5,066 nucleotides of DNA from Pseudomonadota bacterium (lineage in GTDB: Bacteria > Pseudomonadota > Alphaproteobacteria > Rhizobiales > Rhizobiaceae). Below, one piece after another: positions 1 to 5,066 of the stretch. Numbering within the stretch: the first letter of the stretch is position 1; every line of letters begins with the position of its first letter. The notes under the pieces were generated by a model. That model saw only the letters and a program-made list of their open reading frames with translations. It had not been told where the DNA came from and did no database searches. The stretch lies in assembly GCA_023388675.1 (NCBI GenBank), contig JAEWFU010000427.1, forward strand, positions 1 through 5,066, in the 5' to 3' direction. The position numbers and the translations under genes were made by a program.

Positions 1-1
1 G

Positions 2-1435
2 TTCGGCGTGTTCGTGCTGTTCGGCTCGGTCAATTTCGATACGATCTTCGCAAGCGCGGCCTCTGTCGCCGAGAACCCGGACGCTTCCGGTGAAGCGATC
101 TTCACGTTCCTCGGCTGGTCGCTGACGCAGGGCGGCGCCCTGACGGCGATCTGCCTGCTGCTGTTCATGGGCGCGATGGGCAAGTCGGCGCAGGTGCCGC
201 TGCACACCTGGCTGCCGGACGCCATGGAAGGCCCGACGCCGGTCTCCGCGCTCATCCATGCCGCCACCATGGTGACGGCCGGCGTGTTCATGCTGGCGCG
301 GCTTTCGCCGATCTTCGAACTGTCGCATGCGGCCCTACTGTTCGTGACCTTCATCGGCGCCTTCACCGCCTTCTTCGCAGCGACGGTCGGTCTCGTGCAG
401 AACGACATCAAACGCGTTATCGCCTATTCGACGTGCTCGCAGCTCGGCTACATGTTCGTGGCGCTCGGCATGGGCTTCTACTCGGCGGCGATCTTCCACC
501 TGTTCACGCATGCCTTCTTCAAGGCGCTGCTGTTCCTGGGCTCGGGTTCCGTCATCCACGCCGTCTCCGACGAGCAGGACATGCGCAAGATGGGCGGCCT
601 GCGCAAGCTGATCCCGACCACCTACTGGATGATGGTCATCGGCACGCTGGCGCTGACCGGCGTCGGCATTCCGCTGACGGTCATCGGCACAGCCGGCTTC
701 TTCTCCAAGGACGCGATCATCGAGGGCGCATTCGCCGGCCATAGCTCACTCGCAAGCTTTGCCTTCGTGCTTCTGGTCGTCGCGGCCGTCTTCACCAGCT
801 TCTACTCCTGGCGGCTCATCTTCATGACCTTCCACGGCAAGCCGCGGGCGTCGTCCGAGGTGATGCACCACGTGCATGAATCGCCGCCGGTCATGCTGAT
901 CCCGCTCTTCATCCTGGCTGTTGGGGCGCTGTTCGCCGGCATCGTGTTCCACGACTGGTTCATCGGCTACCAACACGACGCTTTCTGGAAGGGCGCGCTG
1001 TTCATCCTGCCGGACAACCACATCCTGCACGAGTTCCACGACGTGCCGCTGTGGGTGAAGCTCGCGCCGCTGGTCGCCATGATCGTCGGCTTCGTAACCG
1101 CCTACCGGTTCTACATCCAGTCGCCGGATGCACCGCGCCGGCTCGCCGAACGACACCCGGGGCTCTATCAGTTCCTGCTCAACAAGTGGTATTTCGACGA
1201 GCTCTACGACTTCCTGTTCGTCAGGCCGGCGAAGCGCCTCGGCCGCTTCCTGTGGAAGAAGGGCGACGGGGCCGTCATTGACGGGATGGGGCCTGACGGC
1301 ATCGCTGCCCGGGTCGTCGACATCACCGACCGCGTCGTCAAGTTGCAGACCGGCTATCTCTATCACTACGCATTCGCAATGCTCATCGGCGTCGCTGCCC
1401 TCGTGACGTGGATGATGCTCGGGGGGTCCTACTGA
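2..1435 (+). CDS. nuoL: NADH-quinone oxidoreductase subunit L (NuoL), 5'-truncated by window edge
   Basis: This is the distal antiporter-like subunit of the membrane arm of respiratory complex I, an integral inner-membrane protein that pumps protons during NADH:ubiquinone oxidoreduction. The frame is open from base 2 and 477 residues are visible. The GTG at base 8 is an internal valine codon, not the start. The ND5/NuoL core is clear: [18 protein letters not shown] at visible residues 60-77, then [42 protein letters not shown] and GFFSKDAI. The channel residues known from E. coli NuoL are present: K229 (codon at 182), H254 (257), K342 (521) and K399 (707). These place the missing N-terminus at roughly 170 residues. 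After the core come a His-rich loop, the sequence [20 protein letters not shown] typical of alphaproteobacterial NuoL, the long lateral helix and a final membrane helix. The stop codon overlaps the nuoM start. Identity is secure; only the 5' end is unseen. Confidence 0.97.
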   Translation, partial: FGVFVLFGSVNFDTIFASAASVAENPDASGEAIFTFLGWSLTQGGALTAICLLLFMGAMGKSAQVPLHTWLPDAMEGPTPVSALIHAATMVTAGVFMLARLSPIFELSHAALLFVTFIGAFTAFFAATVGLVQNDIKRVIAYSTCSQLGYMFVALGMGFYSAAIFHLFTHAFFKALLFLGSGSVIHAVSDEQDMRKMGGLRKLIPTTYWMMVIGTLALTGVGIPLTVIGTAGFFSKDAIIEGAFAGHSSLASFAFVLLVVAAVFTSFYSWRLIFMTFHGKPRASSEVMHHVHESPPVMLIPLFILAVGALFAGIVFHDWFIGYQHDAFWKGALFILPDNHILHEFHDVPLWVKLAPLVAMIVGFVTAYRFYIQSPDAPRRLAERHPGLYQFLLNKWYFDELYDFLFVRPAKRLGRFLWKKGDGAVIDGMGPDGIAARVVDITDRVVKLQTGYLYHYAFAMLIGVAALVTWMMLGGSY

Positions 1436-1437
1436 TG
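1421..1437 (+). promoter_or_regulatory. nuoM ribosome binding site and nuoL/nuoM TGATG junction
   Basis: GGGGGG at 1421-1426 lies 8 bases before the nuoM ATG and is the best Shine-Dalgarno candidate. The nuoL stop TGA (1433-1435) shares its A with the nuoM ATG (1435-1437). This arrangement favours re-initiation by ribosomes finishing nuoL and fixes the nuoM start at 1435. Confidence 0.7.
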
Positions 1438-2940
1438 ACCGACTGGCCGATCCTCTCCACGGTCACCTTCCTGCCGCTCGTCGGCGTGTTCCTGATCCTG
1501 CTGATCAGGGACGAGGGCGCCGCCGCACGCCGCAACATCCGCAACGTGGCGTTGCTGACGACCGTGTTCACCTTCGTGCTGTCGCTGTTCATCTGGGCGG
1601 GCTTCGACAACGGCTATGCCGGCTTCCAGATGGTGGAGAAGGTGGAGTGGCTGGGCTCCGGAATCTCCTACCACATGGGCGTCGACGGCATCTCCATGCT
1701 GTTCGTGATCCTGATCACGTTCATCATGCCGCTGTGCATTCTGGCTTCGTGGGAATCCGTCGAAAGCCGCGTCAAGGAATACATGATCGCCTTCCTGATC
1801 CTGGAAACGATCATGATCGGCGTGTTCTGCGCGCTCGACATCGTGCTCTTCTACGTGTTTTTCGAAGCCAGCCTCGTGCCGATGTTCATCATCATCGGCG
1901 TGTGGGGCGGAAAGCGGCGCGTCTACGCCTCGTTCAAGTTCTTCCTCTACACGCTGCTGGGCTCGGTGCTGATGCTGCTGGCCATCATGGCGATGTTCTG
2001 GCAGTCCGGCACGACCGATATTCCCACGCTGCTGACGCATGACTTCCCGGCCAGCATGCAGACATGGCTGTGGCTTGCCTTCTTCGCGTCGTTCGCGGTG
2101 AAGATGCCGATGTGGCCGGTGCACACCTGGCTTCCGGACGCGCACGTGGAGGCGCCGACGGCCGGCTCGGTCATCCTGGCGGCGATCCTGCTGAAGATGG
2201 GTGGCTACGGCTTCCTGCGCTTCTCGCTGCCGATGTTCCCGGACGCCTCGCTCTATTTCCAGCCGTTTGTGTTCACGCTCTCGATCGTCGCCATCATCTA
2301 CACCTCGCTGGTGGCGCTGATGCAGGAAGACATCAAGAAGCTTATCGCCTACTCGTCGGTTGCCCATATGGGCTACGTGACCATGGGCATCTTCGCGATG
2401 AACGTGGAAGGCATCCAGGGCGGCATCTTCCAGATGCTGTCGCACGGGCTGGTGTCCGGCGCGCTGTTCCTGTGCGTCGGCGTCGTCTACGACCGCATGC
2501 ATACCCGCGAGATCGACGCCTATGGCGGCCTGGTCAACAACATGCCGAAATACGCCGTCGTGTTCCTGATCTTCACCATGGCCAATGTCGGCCTGCCCGG
2601 CACTTCCGGCTTCGTCGGCGAGTTCCTGACGCTGCTGGGTGTGTTCCGCGTGAACACCTGGGTCGCGCTGTTCGCGGCGACCGGTGTGATCCTGTCGGCG
2701 GCCTACGCGCTGTGGCTCTACCGCCGCGTCGTGTTCGGCGCGCTGACGAAGGAAAGCCTGAAGAGCCTGCTCGACCTGTCGACGCGCGAGAAGGTGATCA
2801 TCTATCCGCTGGTGTTCTTCGTCATCCTCTTTGGTGTCTACCCAGCGCCCGTCCTCGACGTGACGGCCGCATCGGTCGACGCGCTTGTCAACAATGTAAC
2901 GCTGTCGATCGAGGCCACCCAGGCCGCGGCGCTGCGCTAG
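1435..2940 (+). CDS. nuoM: NADH-quinone oxidoreductase subunit M (NuoM)
   Basis: This is the middle antiporter-like proton-pumping subunit of the complex I membrane arm, lying between NuoL and NuoN. It is complete at 501 residues; E. coli NuoM has 509. It is a polytopic protein of about 14 predicted membrane helices. Family motifs in order are HMGVDGISM (residues 80-88), [10 protein letters not shown] with E144, [19 protein letters not shown] with K223, ILLKMGGYG with K254, [19 protein letters not shown] (from residue 297) and GFVGEFL with E396. These match the E. coli proton-path residues E144, K234, K265 and E407. NuoM carries Glu in helix 12, where NuoL and NuoN carry Lys, and this protein follows that rule. 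The ATG at 1435 is chosen because it begins MTDWPILS, as expected for the family, and has a G-rich Shine-Dalgarno 8 bases upstream. A GTG at 1408 in the same frame would add nine residues inside nuoL and is unlikely. Expression is probably coupled to nuoL through the TGATG junction. Confidence 0.98.
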   Translation: MTDWPILSTVTFLPLVGVFLILLIRDEGAAARRNIRNVALLTTVFTFVLSLFIWAGFDNGYAGFQMVEKVEWLGSGISYHMGVDGISMLFVILITFIMPLCILASWESVESRVKEYMIAFLILETIMIGVFCALDIVLFYVFFEASLVPMFIIIGVWGGKRRVYASFKFFLYTLLGSVLMLLAIMAMFWQSGTTDIPTLLTHDFPASMQTWLWLAFFASFAVKMPMWPVHTWLPDAHVEAPTAGSVILAAILLKMGGYGFLRFSLPMFPDASLYFQPFVFTLSIVAIIYTSLVALMQEDIKKLIAYSSVAHMGYVTMGIFAMNVEGIQGGIFQMLSHGLVSGALFLCVGVVYDRMHTREIDAYGGLVNNMPKYAVVFLIFTMANVGLPGTSGFVGEFLTLLGVFRVNTWVALFAATGVILSAAYALWLYRRVVFGALTKESLKSLLDLSTREKVIIYPLVFFVILFGVYPAPVLDVTAASVDALVNNVTLSIEATQAAALR

Positions 2941-2946
2941 GAAGCC

Positions 2947-2954
2947 GGAACGGA
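2947..2954 (+). promoter_or_regulatory. Likely nuoN ribosome binding site
   Basis: GGAACGGA sits in the 18-base nuoM-nuoN gap, and GGAA ends 8 bases before ATG 2959. It is a modest match to the Shine-Dalgarno consensus but the only candidate at proper spacing. AGGAAG at 2939-2944, overlapping the nuoM stop, is about 14 bases away and less well placed. Confidence 0.5.
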
Positions 2955-2958
2955 CATC

Positions 2959-4395
2959 ATGACGGCAGAACTCTCCACAAGCCTCACTCTCGCGGCGCCG
3001 GAACTCATTCTGGCCGTGGGCGCGATGGTGCTGCTGATGATCGGCGTCTTCTCCGGCGAGCGCGCCAATACGACCGTGACCGGTCTCGCCATCGCATTGC
3101 TGATCGGTGCTGCCGGCTGGATGATGGTCTTCACGGGCGACGGGGAGGCCTTCGGCGGCGCCTTCGTCAGCGATCCGTTCGCGCGCTTCATGAAGATGCT
3201 GACACTGATCGGCTCCGTGGTGACGCTGATCATGTCGGTCGGCTTCGCCCGCGAGGAGAAGTTCGACAAGTTCGAGTATCCGGTGCTGATCGTGCTGTCG
3301 ACGCTCGGCATGCTGCTGATGGTGTCGGCCAACGACATGATCGCGCTCTATCTCGGCCTCGAGCTGCAGTCGCTGGCGCTCTACGTGATCGCCGCCATCA
3401 ACCGGGACAATCTCCGCTCGACCGAGGCGGGCCTCAAATATTTCGTCCTCGGCGCGCTGTCGTCGGGCATGCTGCTCTACGGCATCAGCCTCGTCTACGG
3501 CTACACCGGCAACACCGGCTTCGAGGCGATCGCCTCGGCGCTGAGCGGCGGCGAACGCCAGCTCGGCCTCGTGTTCGGTCTCGTCTTCGTGCTCGCCGGC
3601 CTTGCCTTCAAGATCTCGGCGGTGCCGTTCCACATGTGGACGCCGGACGTCTATGAAGGCGCGCCGACGCCGGTGACGGCGTTCTTCGCCGCCGCGCCGA
3701 AGATGGCGGCGATGGCGCTGCTGGTGCGCGTAACCGTGGGCGCATTCGAGCCGGTTGCGGCCGACTGGCAGCAGATCGTCGTCTTCGTGTCGATCGCATC
3801 GATGGTTCTGGGCGCCTTCGCTGCGATCGGCCAGACCAACATCAAGCGCCTGATGGCCTATTCCTCGATCGCGCATATGGGCTTCGCGCTGGTGGGGCTT
3901 GCCGCCAACACGCAGGCCGGCGTGCGCGGCGTCGCGCTCTACATGCTGATCTACCTGGTGATGACCCTCGGCACGTTTGCCTTCATCCTTGCGATGCGGC
4001 GCGAGGAGGGTAATGTCGAGCGCATCGAAGACCTCTCGGGCCTTGCATCGACCAACACGCTGATGGCGGTGATCCTGACCATCCTGATGTTCTCGCTGGC
4101 AGGTATTCCGCCGCTCGCCGGCTTCTGGGGCAAGTGGTACGTGTTTCTGGCGGCCATGGATGCCGAACTCTATCCGCTGGCGATCATCGGTGTGCTCGCC
4201 TCCGTCGTGGGCGCCTACTACTACCTGCGTATCATCAAGATCATGTGGTTCGACCAGCCGGCCGGTGGCTTCCTGCCGATGGCGGGCGAGCTGCGGCTCG
4301 TGCTTGGGCTCTCCGGTCTGCTCGTGCTGTTCTACGCCGTTGTCGGCGGACCGTTCGAACGCATGGCCGAGGCTGCCGCGGCAACCTTCTTCTGA
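2959..4395 (+). CDS. nuoN: NADH-quinone oxidoreductase subunit N (NuoN)
   Basis: This is the antiporter-like complex I membrane subunit nearest the quinone-binding end of the three, and the last gene of the nuo operon here. It is complete at 478 residues; E. coli NuoN has 485. It is predicted to have about 14 membrane helices. Motifs in order are [13 protein letters not shown] with E135, [20 protein letters not shown] with K218, [14 protein letters not shown] with K248, [18 protein letters not shown] (from residue 292) and [12 protein letters not shown] with K392. These align with the E. coli proton-path residues E133, K217, K247 and K395. The ATG at 2959 is the first plausible start after the nuoM stop. 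It gives the usual short N-terminus leading straight into the first membrane helix ([19 protein letters not shown]). The next in-frame ATG, at codon 23, lies inside that helix. The 18-base gap from nuoM indicates the same transcript. Nothing is truncated or out of frame. Confidence 0.98.
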   Translation: MTAELSTSLTLAAPELILAVGAMVLLMIGVFSGERANTTVTGLAIALLIGAAGWMMVFTGDGEAFGGAFVSDPFARFMKMLTLIGSVVTLIMSVGFAREEKFDKFEYPVLIVLSTLGMLLMVSANDMIALYLGLELQSLALYVIAAINRDNLRSTEAGLKYFVLGALSSGMLLYGISLVYGYTGNTGFEAIASALSGGERQLGLVFGLVFVLAGLAFKISAVPFHMWTPDVYEGAPTPVTAFFAAAPKMAAMALLVRVTVGAFEPVAADWQQIVVFVSIASMVLGAFAAIGQTNIKRLMAYSSIAHMGFALVGLAANTQAGVRGVALYMLIYLVMTLGTFAFILAMRREEGNVERIEDLSGLASTNTLMAVILTILMFSLAGIPPLAGFWGKWYVFLAAMDAELYPLAIIGVLASVVGAYYYLRIIKIMWFDQPAGGFLPMAGELRLVLGLSGLLVLFYAVVGGPFERMAEAAAATFF

Positions 4396-4412
4396 TGGGC
4401 GCGACCTTTCTT

Positions 4413-4438
4413 CCTTCTCCCCGTAAACGGGGAGAAGG
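4413..4438. repeat. Left outer hairpin of the REP-like element
   Basis: CCTTCTCCCCGT (4413-4424) and ACGGGGAGAAGG (4427-4438) are perfect inverse complements of 12 bases around a central AA. As RNA this would be an 11-pair GC-rich stem with a UAAA loop. It starts 17 bases after the nuoN stop, where it could protect the nuo transcript from 3' exonucleases. Confidence 0.9.
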
Positions 4439-4439
4439 T

Positions 4440-4452
4440 GGCCCGAAGGGCC
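4440..4452. repeat. Left inner mini-hairpin
   Basis: GGCCC (4440-4444) pairs with GGGCC (4448-4452) around a GAA loop. A T-G wobble of 4439 with 4453 could add a sixth pair. Its counterpart in the right unit has a different sequence but also pairs. Confidence 0.75.
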
Positions 4453-4453
4453 G

Positions 4454-4499
4454 GATGAGGGGCAGCATCGACTCAGCGAGGTTTGCGCTGCCCCTCATC
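4454..4499. repeat. Central long stem joining the two REP-like units
   Basis: GATGAGGGGCAGC (4454-4466) and GCTGCCCCTCATC (4487-4499) are perfect inverse complements of 13 bases enclosing a 20-base loop (4467-4486). A G-T wobble of 4453 with 4500 is possible. This stem is where the two inverted units meet. Confidence 0.9.
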
Positions 4500-4511
4500 T
4501 GCCTGCCGGCA
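4500..4511. repeat. Right inner mini-hairpin
   Basis: TGCC (4500-4503) can pair with GGCA (4508-4511) around a TGCC loop. TGCCGGCA (4504-4511) is also a perfect 8-base palindrome. It occupies the place that GGCCCGAAGGGCC holds in the left unit. Confidence 0.65.
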
Positions 4512-4537
4512 TCTTCTCCCCGTAAACGGGGAGAAGA
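4512..4537. repeat. Right outer hairpin, overlapping the birA leader
   Basis: TCTTCTCCCCGT (4512-4523) and ACGGGGAGAAGA (4526-4537) are perfect inverse complements of 12 bases around AA. The inner 24 bases (4513-4536) are identical to 4414-4437 of the left hairpin. The stem ends 11 bases before the birA ATG, so its 3' arm lies in the region expected to hold the ribosome binding site. Confidence 0.9.
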
Positions 4538-4540
4538 GAG
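4528..4540 (+). promoter_or_regulatory. Purine-rich birA ribosome binding region within the REP-like hairpin arm
   Basis: GGGGAGAAGAGAG ends 8 bases before the birA ATG at 4549. The strict GGAG core (4530-4533) is 15 bases away, rather far, while GAGAG (4536-4540) has normal spacing but a weaker match. Bases 4528-4537 are also the 3' arm of the right outer hairpin, so folding would hide much of this site. Confidence 0.45.
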
Positions 4541-4548
4541 CTAGTCGC

Positions 4549-5066
4549 ATGGGCTTCGTACTTGCTCCAACCGCCATTGCCGCAGGCTACCGTCTCGAAG
4601 CTTTCGACACCGTCAGCTCGACCAACGCGGTGGCGATCGAGCGCGCGCGCGGCGGAGACGAGGGCAAGCTTTGGCTCGTCTCGAAGCGGCAGGAGGCGGG
4701 CAGGGGCCGACGCGGCCGCGCCTGGGAGACGCCTGAGGGCAACCTCGCAGCAACGCTTCTCCTCGTACCCGGCTTCGACATCAAGGCCGCCGCTACGCTC
4801 GGCTTCGTGGCCGGGCTCGCACTGGCGGACGCGCTGGCGGCGGTGATTCCCGGTCGCGGGGTGAGTGTCGGCGTCGATGGCGGCACGCCGCTCGGCGGCG
4901 GGCGCTTCGAGCTCAAATGGCCCAACGACGTGCTTGCGGACGGAGCCAAGCTCTCCGGCATCCTGCTTGAATCGGCGATGCTGGACGAAACCCGCTTCGC
5001 GCTCGCCATAGGCATCGGCGTGAATGTCGTCGCGCACCCGCAGGACGTGCCGTATCCCGCGACGTC
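4549..5066 (+). CDS. birA: Biotin-[acetyl-CoA-carboxylase] ligase (BirA), 3' end beyond window
   Basis: This cytosolic enzyme activates biotin with ATP to biotinyl-5'-AMP and transfers it to the conserved lysine of biotin-dependent carboxylases such as the AccB subunit of acetyl-CoA carboxylase. The frame is open from ATG 4549 to the right edge (172 codons visible). Catalytic motifs of the BPL/LplA fold are SSTNA (residues 23-27), the ATP/biotin loop GRGRRGRAW (51-59), KWPNDV (123-128), KLSGIL (134-139) and GIGVNV (155-160). The catalytic domain starts almost at residue 1, so there is no N-terminal winged-helix DNA-binding domain as in E. coli BirA. The enzyme should therefore be ligase-only and not the biotin repressor. 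A glycine-rich stretch at about residues 102-118, just before KWPNDV, is longer than in E. coli. The gene lies 153 bases after nuoN, behind a REP-like element, so it may be read through from nuo or have its own promoter; none was recognised. The C-terminal SH3-like domain is not visible. Confidence 0.95.
   Translation, partial: MGFVLAPTAIAAGYRLEAFDTVSSTNAVAIERARGGDEGKLWLVSKRQEAGRGRRGRAWETPEGNLAATLLLVPGFDIKAAATLGFVAGLALADALAAVIPGRGVSVGVDGGTPLGGGRFELKWPNDVLADGAKLSGILLESAMLDETRFALAIGIGVNVVAHPQDVPYPAT

Larger units (their letters stand above)
4413..4538. repeat. REP/RIME-like palindromic element, two inverted units
   Basis: This intergenic mosaic repeat fills most of the nuoN-birA gap. The left unit (4413-4466) reads hairpin, small hairpin, then GATGAGGGGCAGC. 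The right unit (4487-4538) is the same layout in inverse orientation. The two are joined by a 20-base centre (4467-4486). Together they form five inverted repeats packed with zero or one base between them: 4413-4438, 4440-4452, 4454-4499, 4500-4511 and 4512-4537. The sequence closely resembles the abundant rhizobial intergenic elements (RIME/REP type) I recall from Sinorhizobium and Mesorhizobium genomes. The family name is from memory and unchecked. Likely roles are stabilising the 3' end of the nuo mRNA or attenuating read-through into birA. No run of T follows any stem, so it is not a classical intrinsic terminator. Confidence 0.85.

Noticed and set aside
8..10. GTG at base 8 as the start of nuoL
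   Set aside because: The frame is open to the window edge, and alignment of channel residues shows about 170 residues are missing upstream, so this is an internal valine codon.
2064..3656. A 530-codon + strand frame across the nuoM/nuoN boundary
   Set aside because: It is an out-of-frame shadow with an Arg/His/Ala/Gly-rich, non-membrane product overlapping two complete nuo genes. It has no family motif.
1429..3876. An 815-codon open frame on the - strand opposite nuoM and nuoN
   Set aside because: Its product is rich in His, Arg, Glu, Asp and Gln, has no recognisable domain, and spans two clearly real genes. Long antisense frames of this kind arise from high third-position GC in the sense genes. 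A dN/dS or ribosome-profiling test would settle it, but nothing in the sequence supports coding.
4413..4538. Intrinsic (rho-independent) terminator after nuoN
   Set aside because: Strong stems are present but none is followed by a T run on either strand, so a classical terminator call is not supported.
4413..4538. CRISPR-like array
   Set aside because: There are only two copies of the hairpin, separated by structured repeat rather than unique spacers of regular length, and no cas gene is visible.
4134..4544. An open frame running from inside nuoN through the intergenic repeat
   Set aside because: It starts in a wrong frame of nuoN, and its tail (SPRKRGEGGPKGRMRG) is simply the translated palindromic repeat. 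Translated REP-like tails of this type are a common annotation artefact.
4495..5037. Minus-strand frames opposite birA
   Set aside because: They oppose a frame with all biotin ligase motifs, and their products are Arg/Ala/Ser-rich without recognisable domains.

Overview
The window is about 5.07 kb of high-GC, densely coding DNA. It suggests an alphaproteobacterium of the order Hyphomicrobiales (Rhizobiales), most likely in the Mesorhizobium/Phyllobacteriaceae-Rhizobiaceae range. The reasons are the strongly GC-biased third codon positions, the alphaproteobacterial style of the NuoL C-terminus, the nuoN-birA gene order, and an intergenic palindromic element of the rhizobial REP/RIME type (CTTCTCCCCGT...ACGGGGAGAAG, followed by GGATGAGGGGCAGC). 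This placement is inference from remembered family features; no search was run.

Layout, all genes on the + strand: (1) 2-1435, the C-terminal three quarters of nuoL, cut by the left edge; (2) 1435-2940, complete nuoM, sharing one base with nuoL (TGATG); (3) 2959-4395, complete nuoN after an 18-base gap; (4) 4396-4548, a 153-base spacer almost filled by five back-to-back inverted repeats that form two inverted copies of one REP-like unit; (5) 4549-5066, the first 172 codons of birA, biotin protein ligase, cut by the right edge. There is no other stretch of 300 bases or more without a gene.

NuoL, NuoM and NuoN are the three antiporter-like proton-pumping subunits of the membrane arm of respiratory complex I (NADH:ubiquinone oxidoreductase). 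The window is therefore the 3' end of a nuo operon. All proton-channel lysines and glutamates that can be located are in place, so the three subunits look functional. BirA attaches biotin to carboxylases such as acetyl-CoA carboxylase. It has no mechanistic link to complex I but commonly sits next to nuoN in this order.

I see no new biological system here. The coding genes are ordinary. The most interesting part is the nuoN-birA spacer: the two REP-like units differ in their small inner hairpin, yet each keeps the ability to pair. The last hairpin also overlaps the purine-rich stretch that should serve as the birA ribosome binding site. A glycine-rich insertion in BirA is a minor second point.
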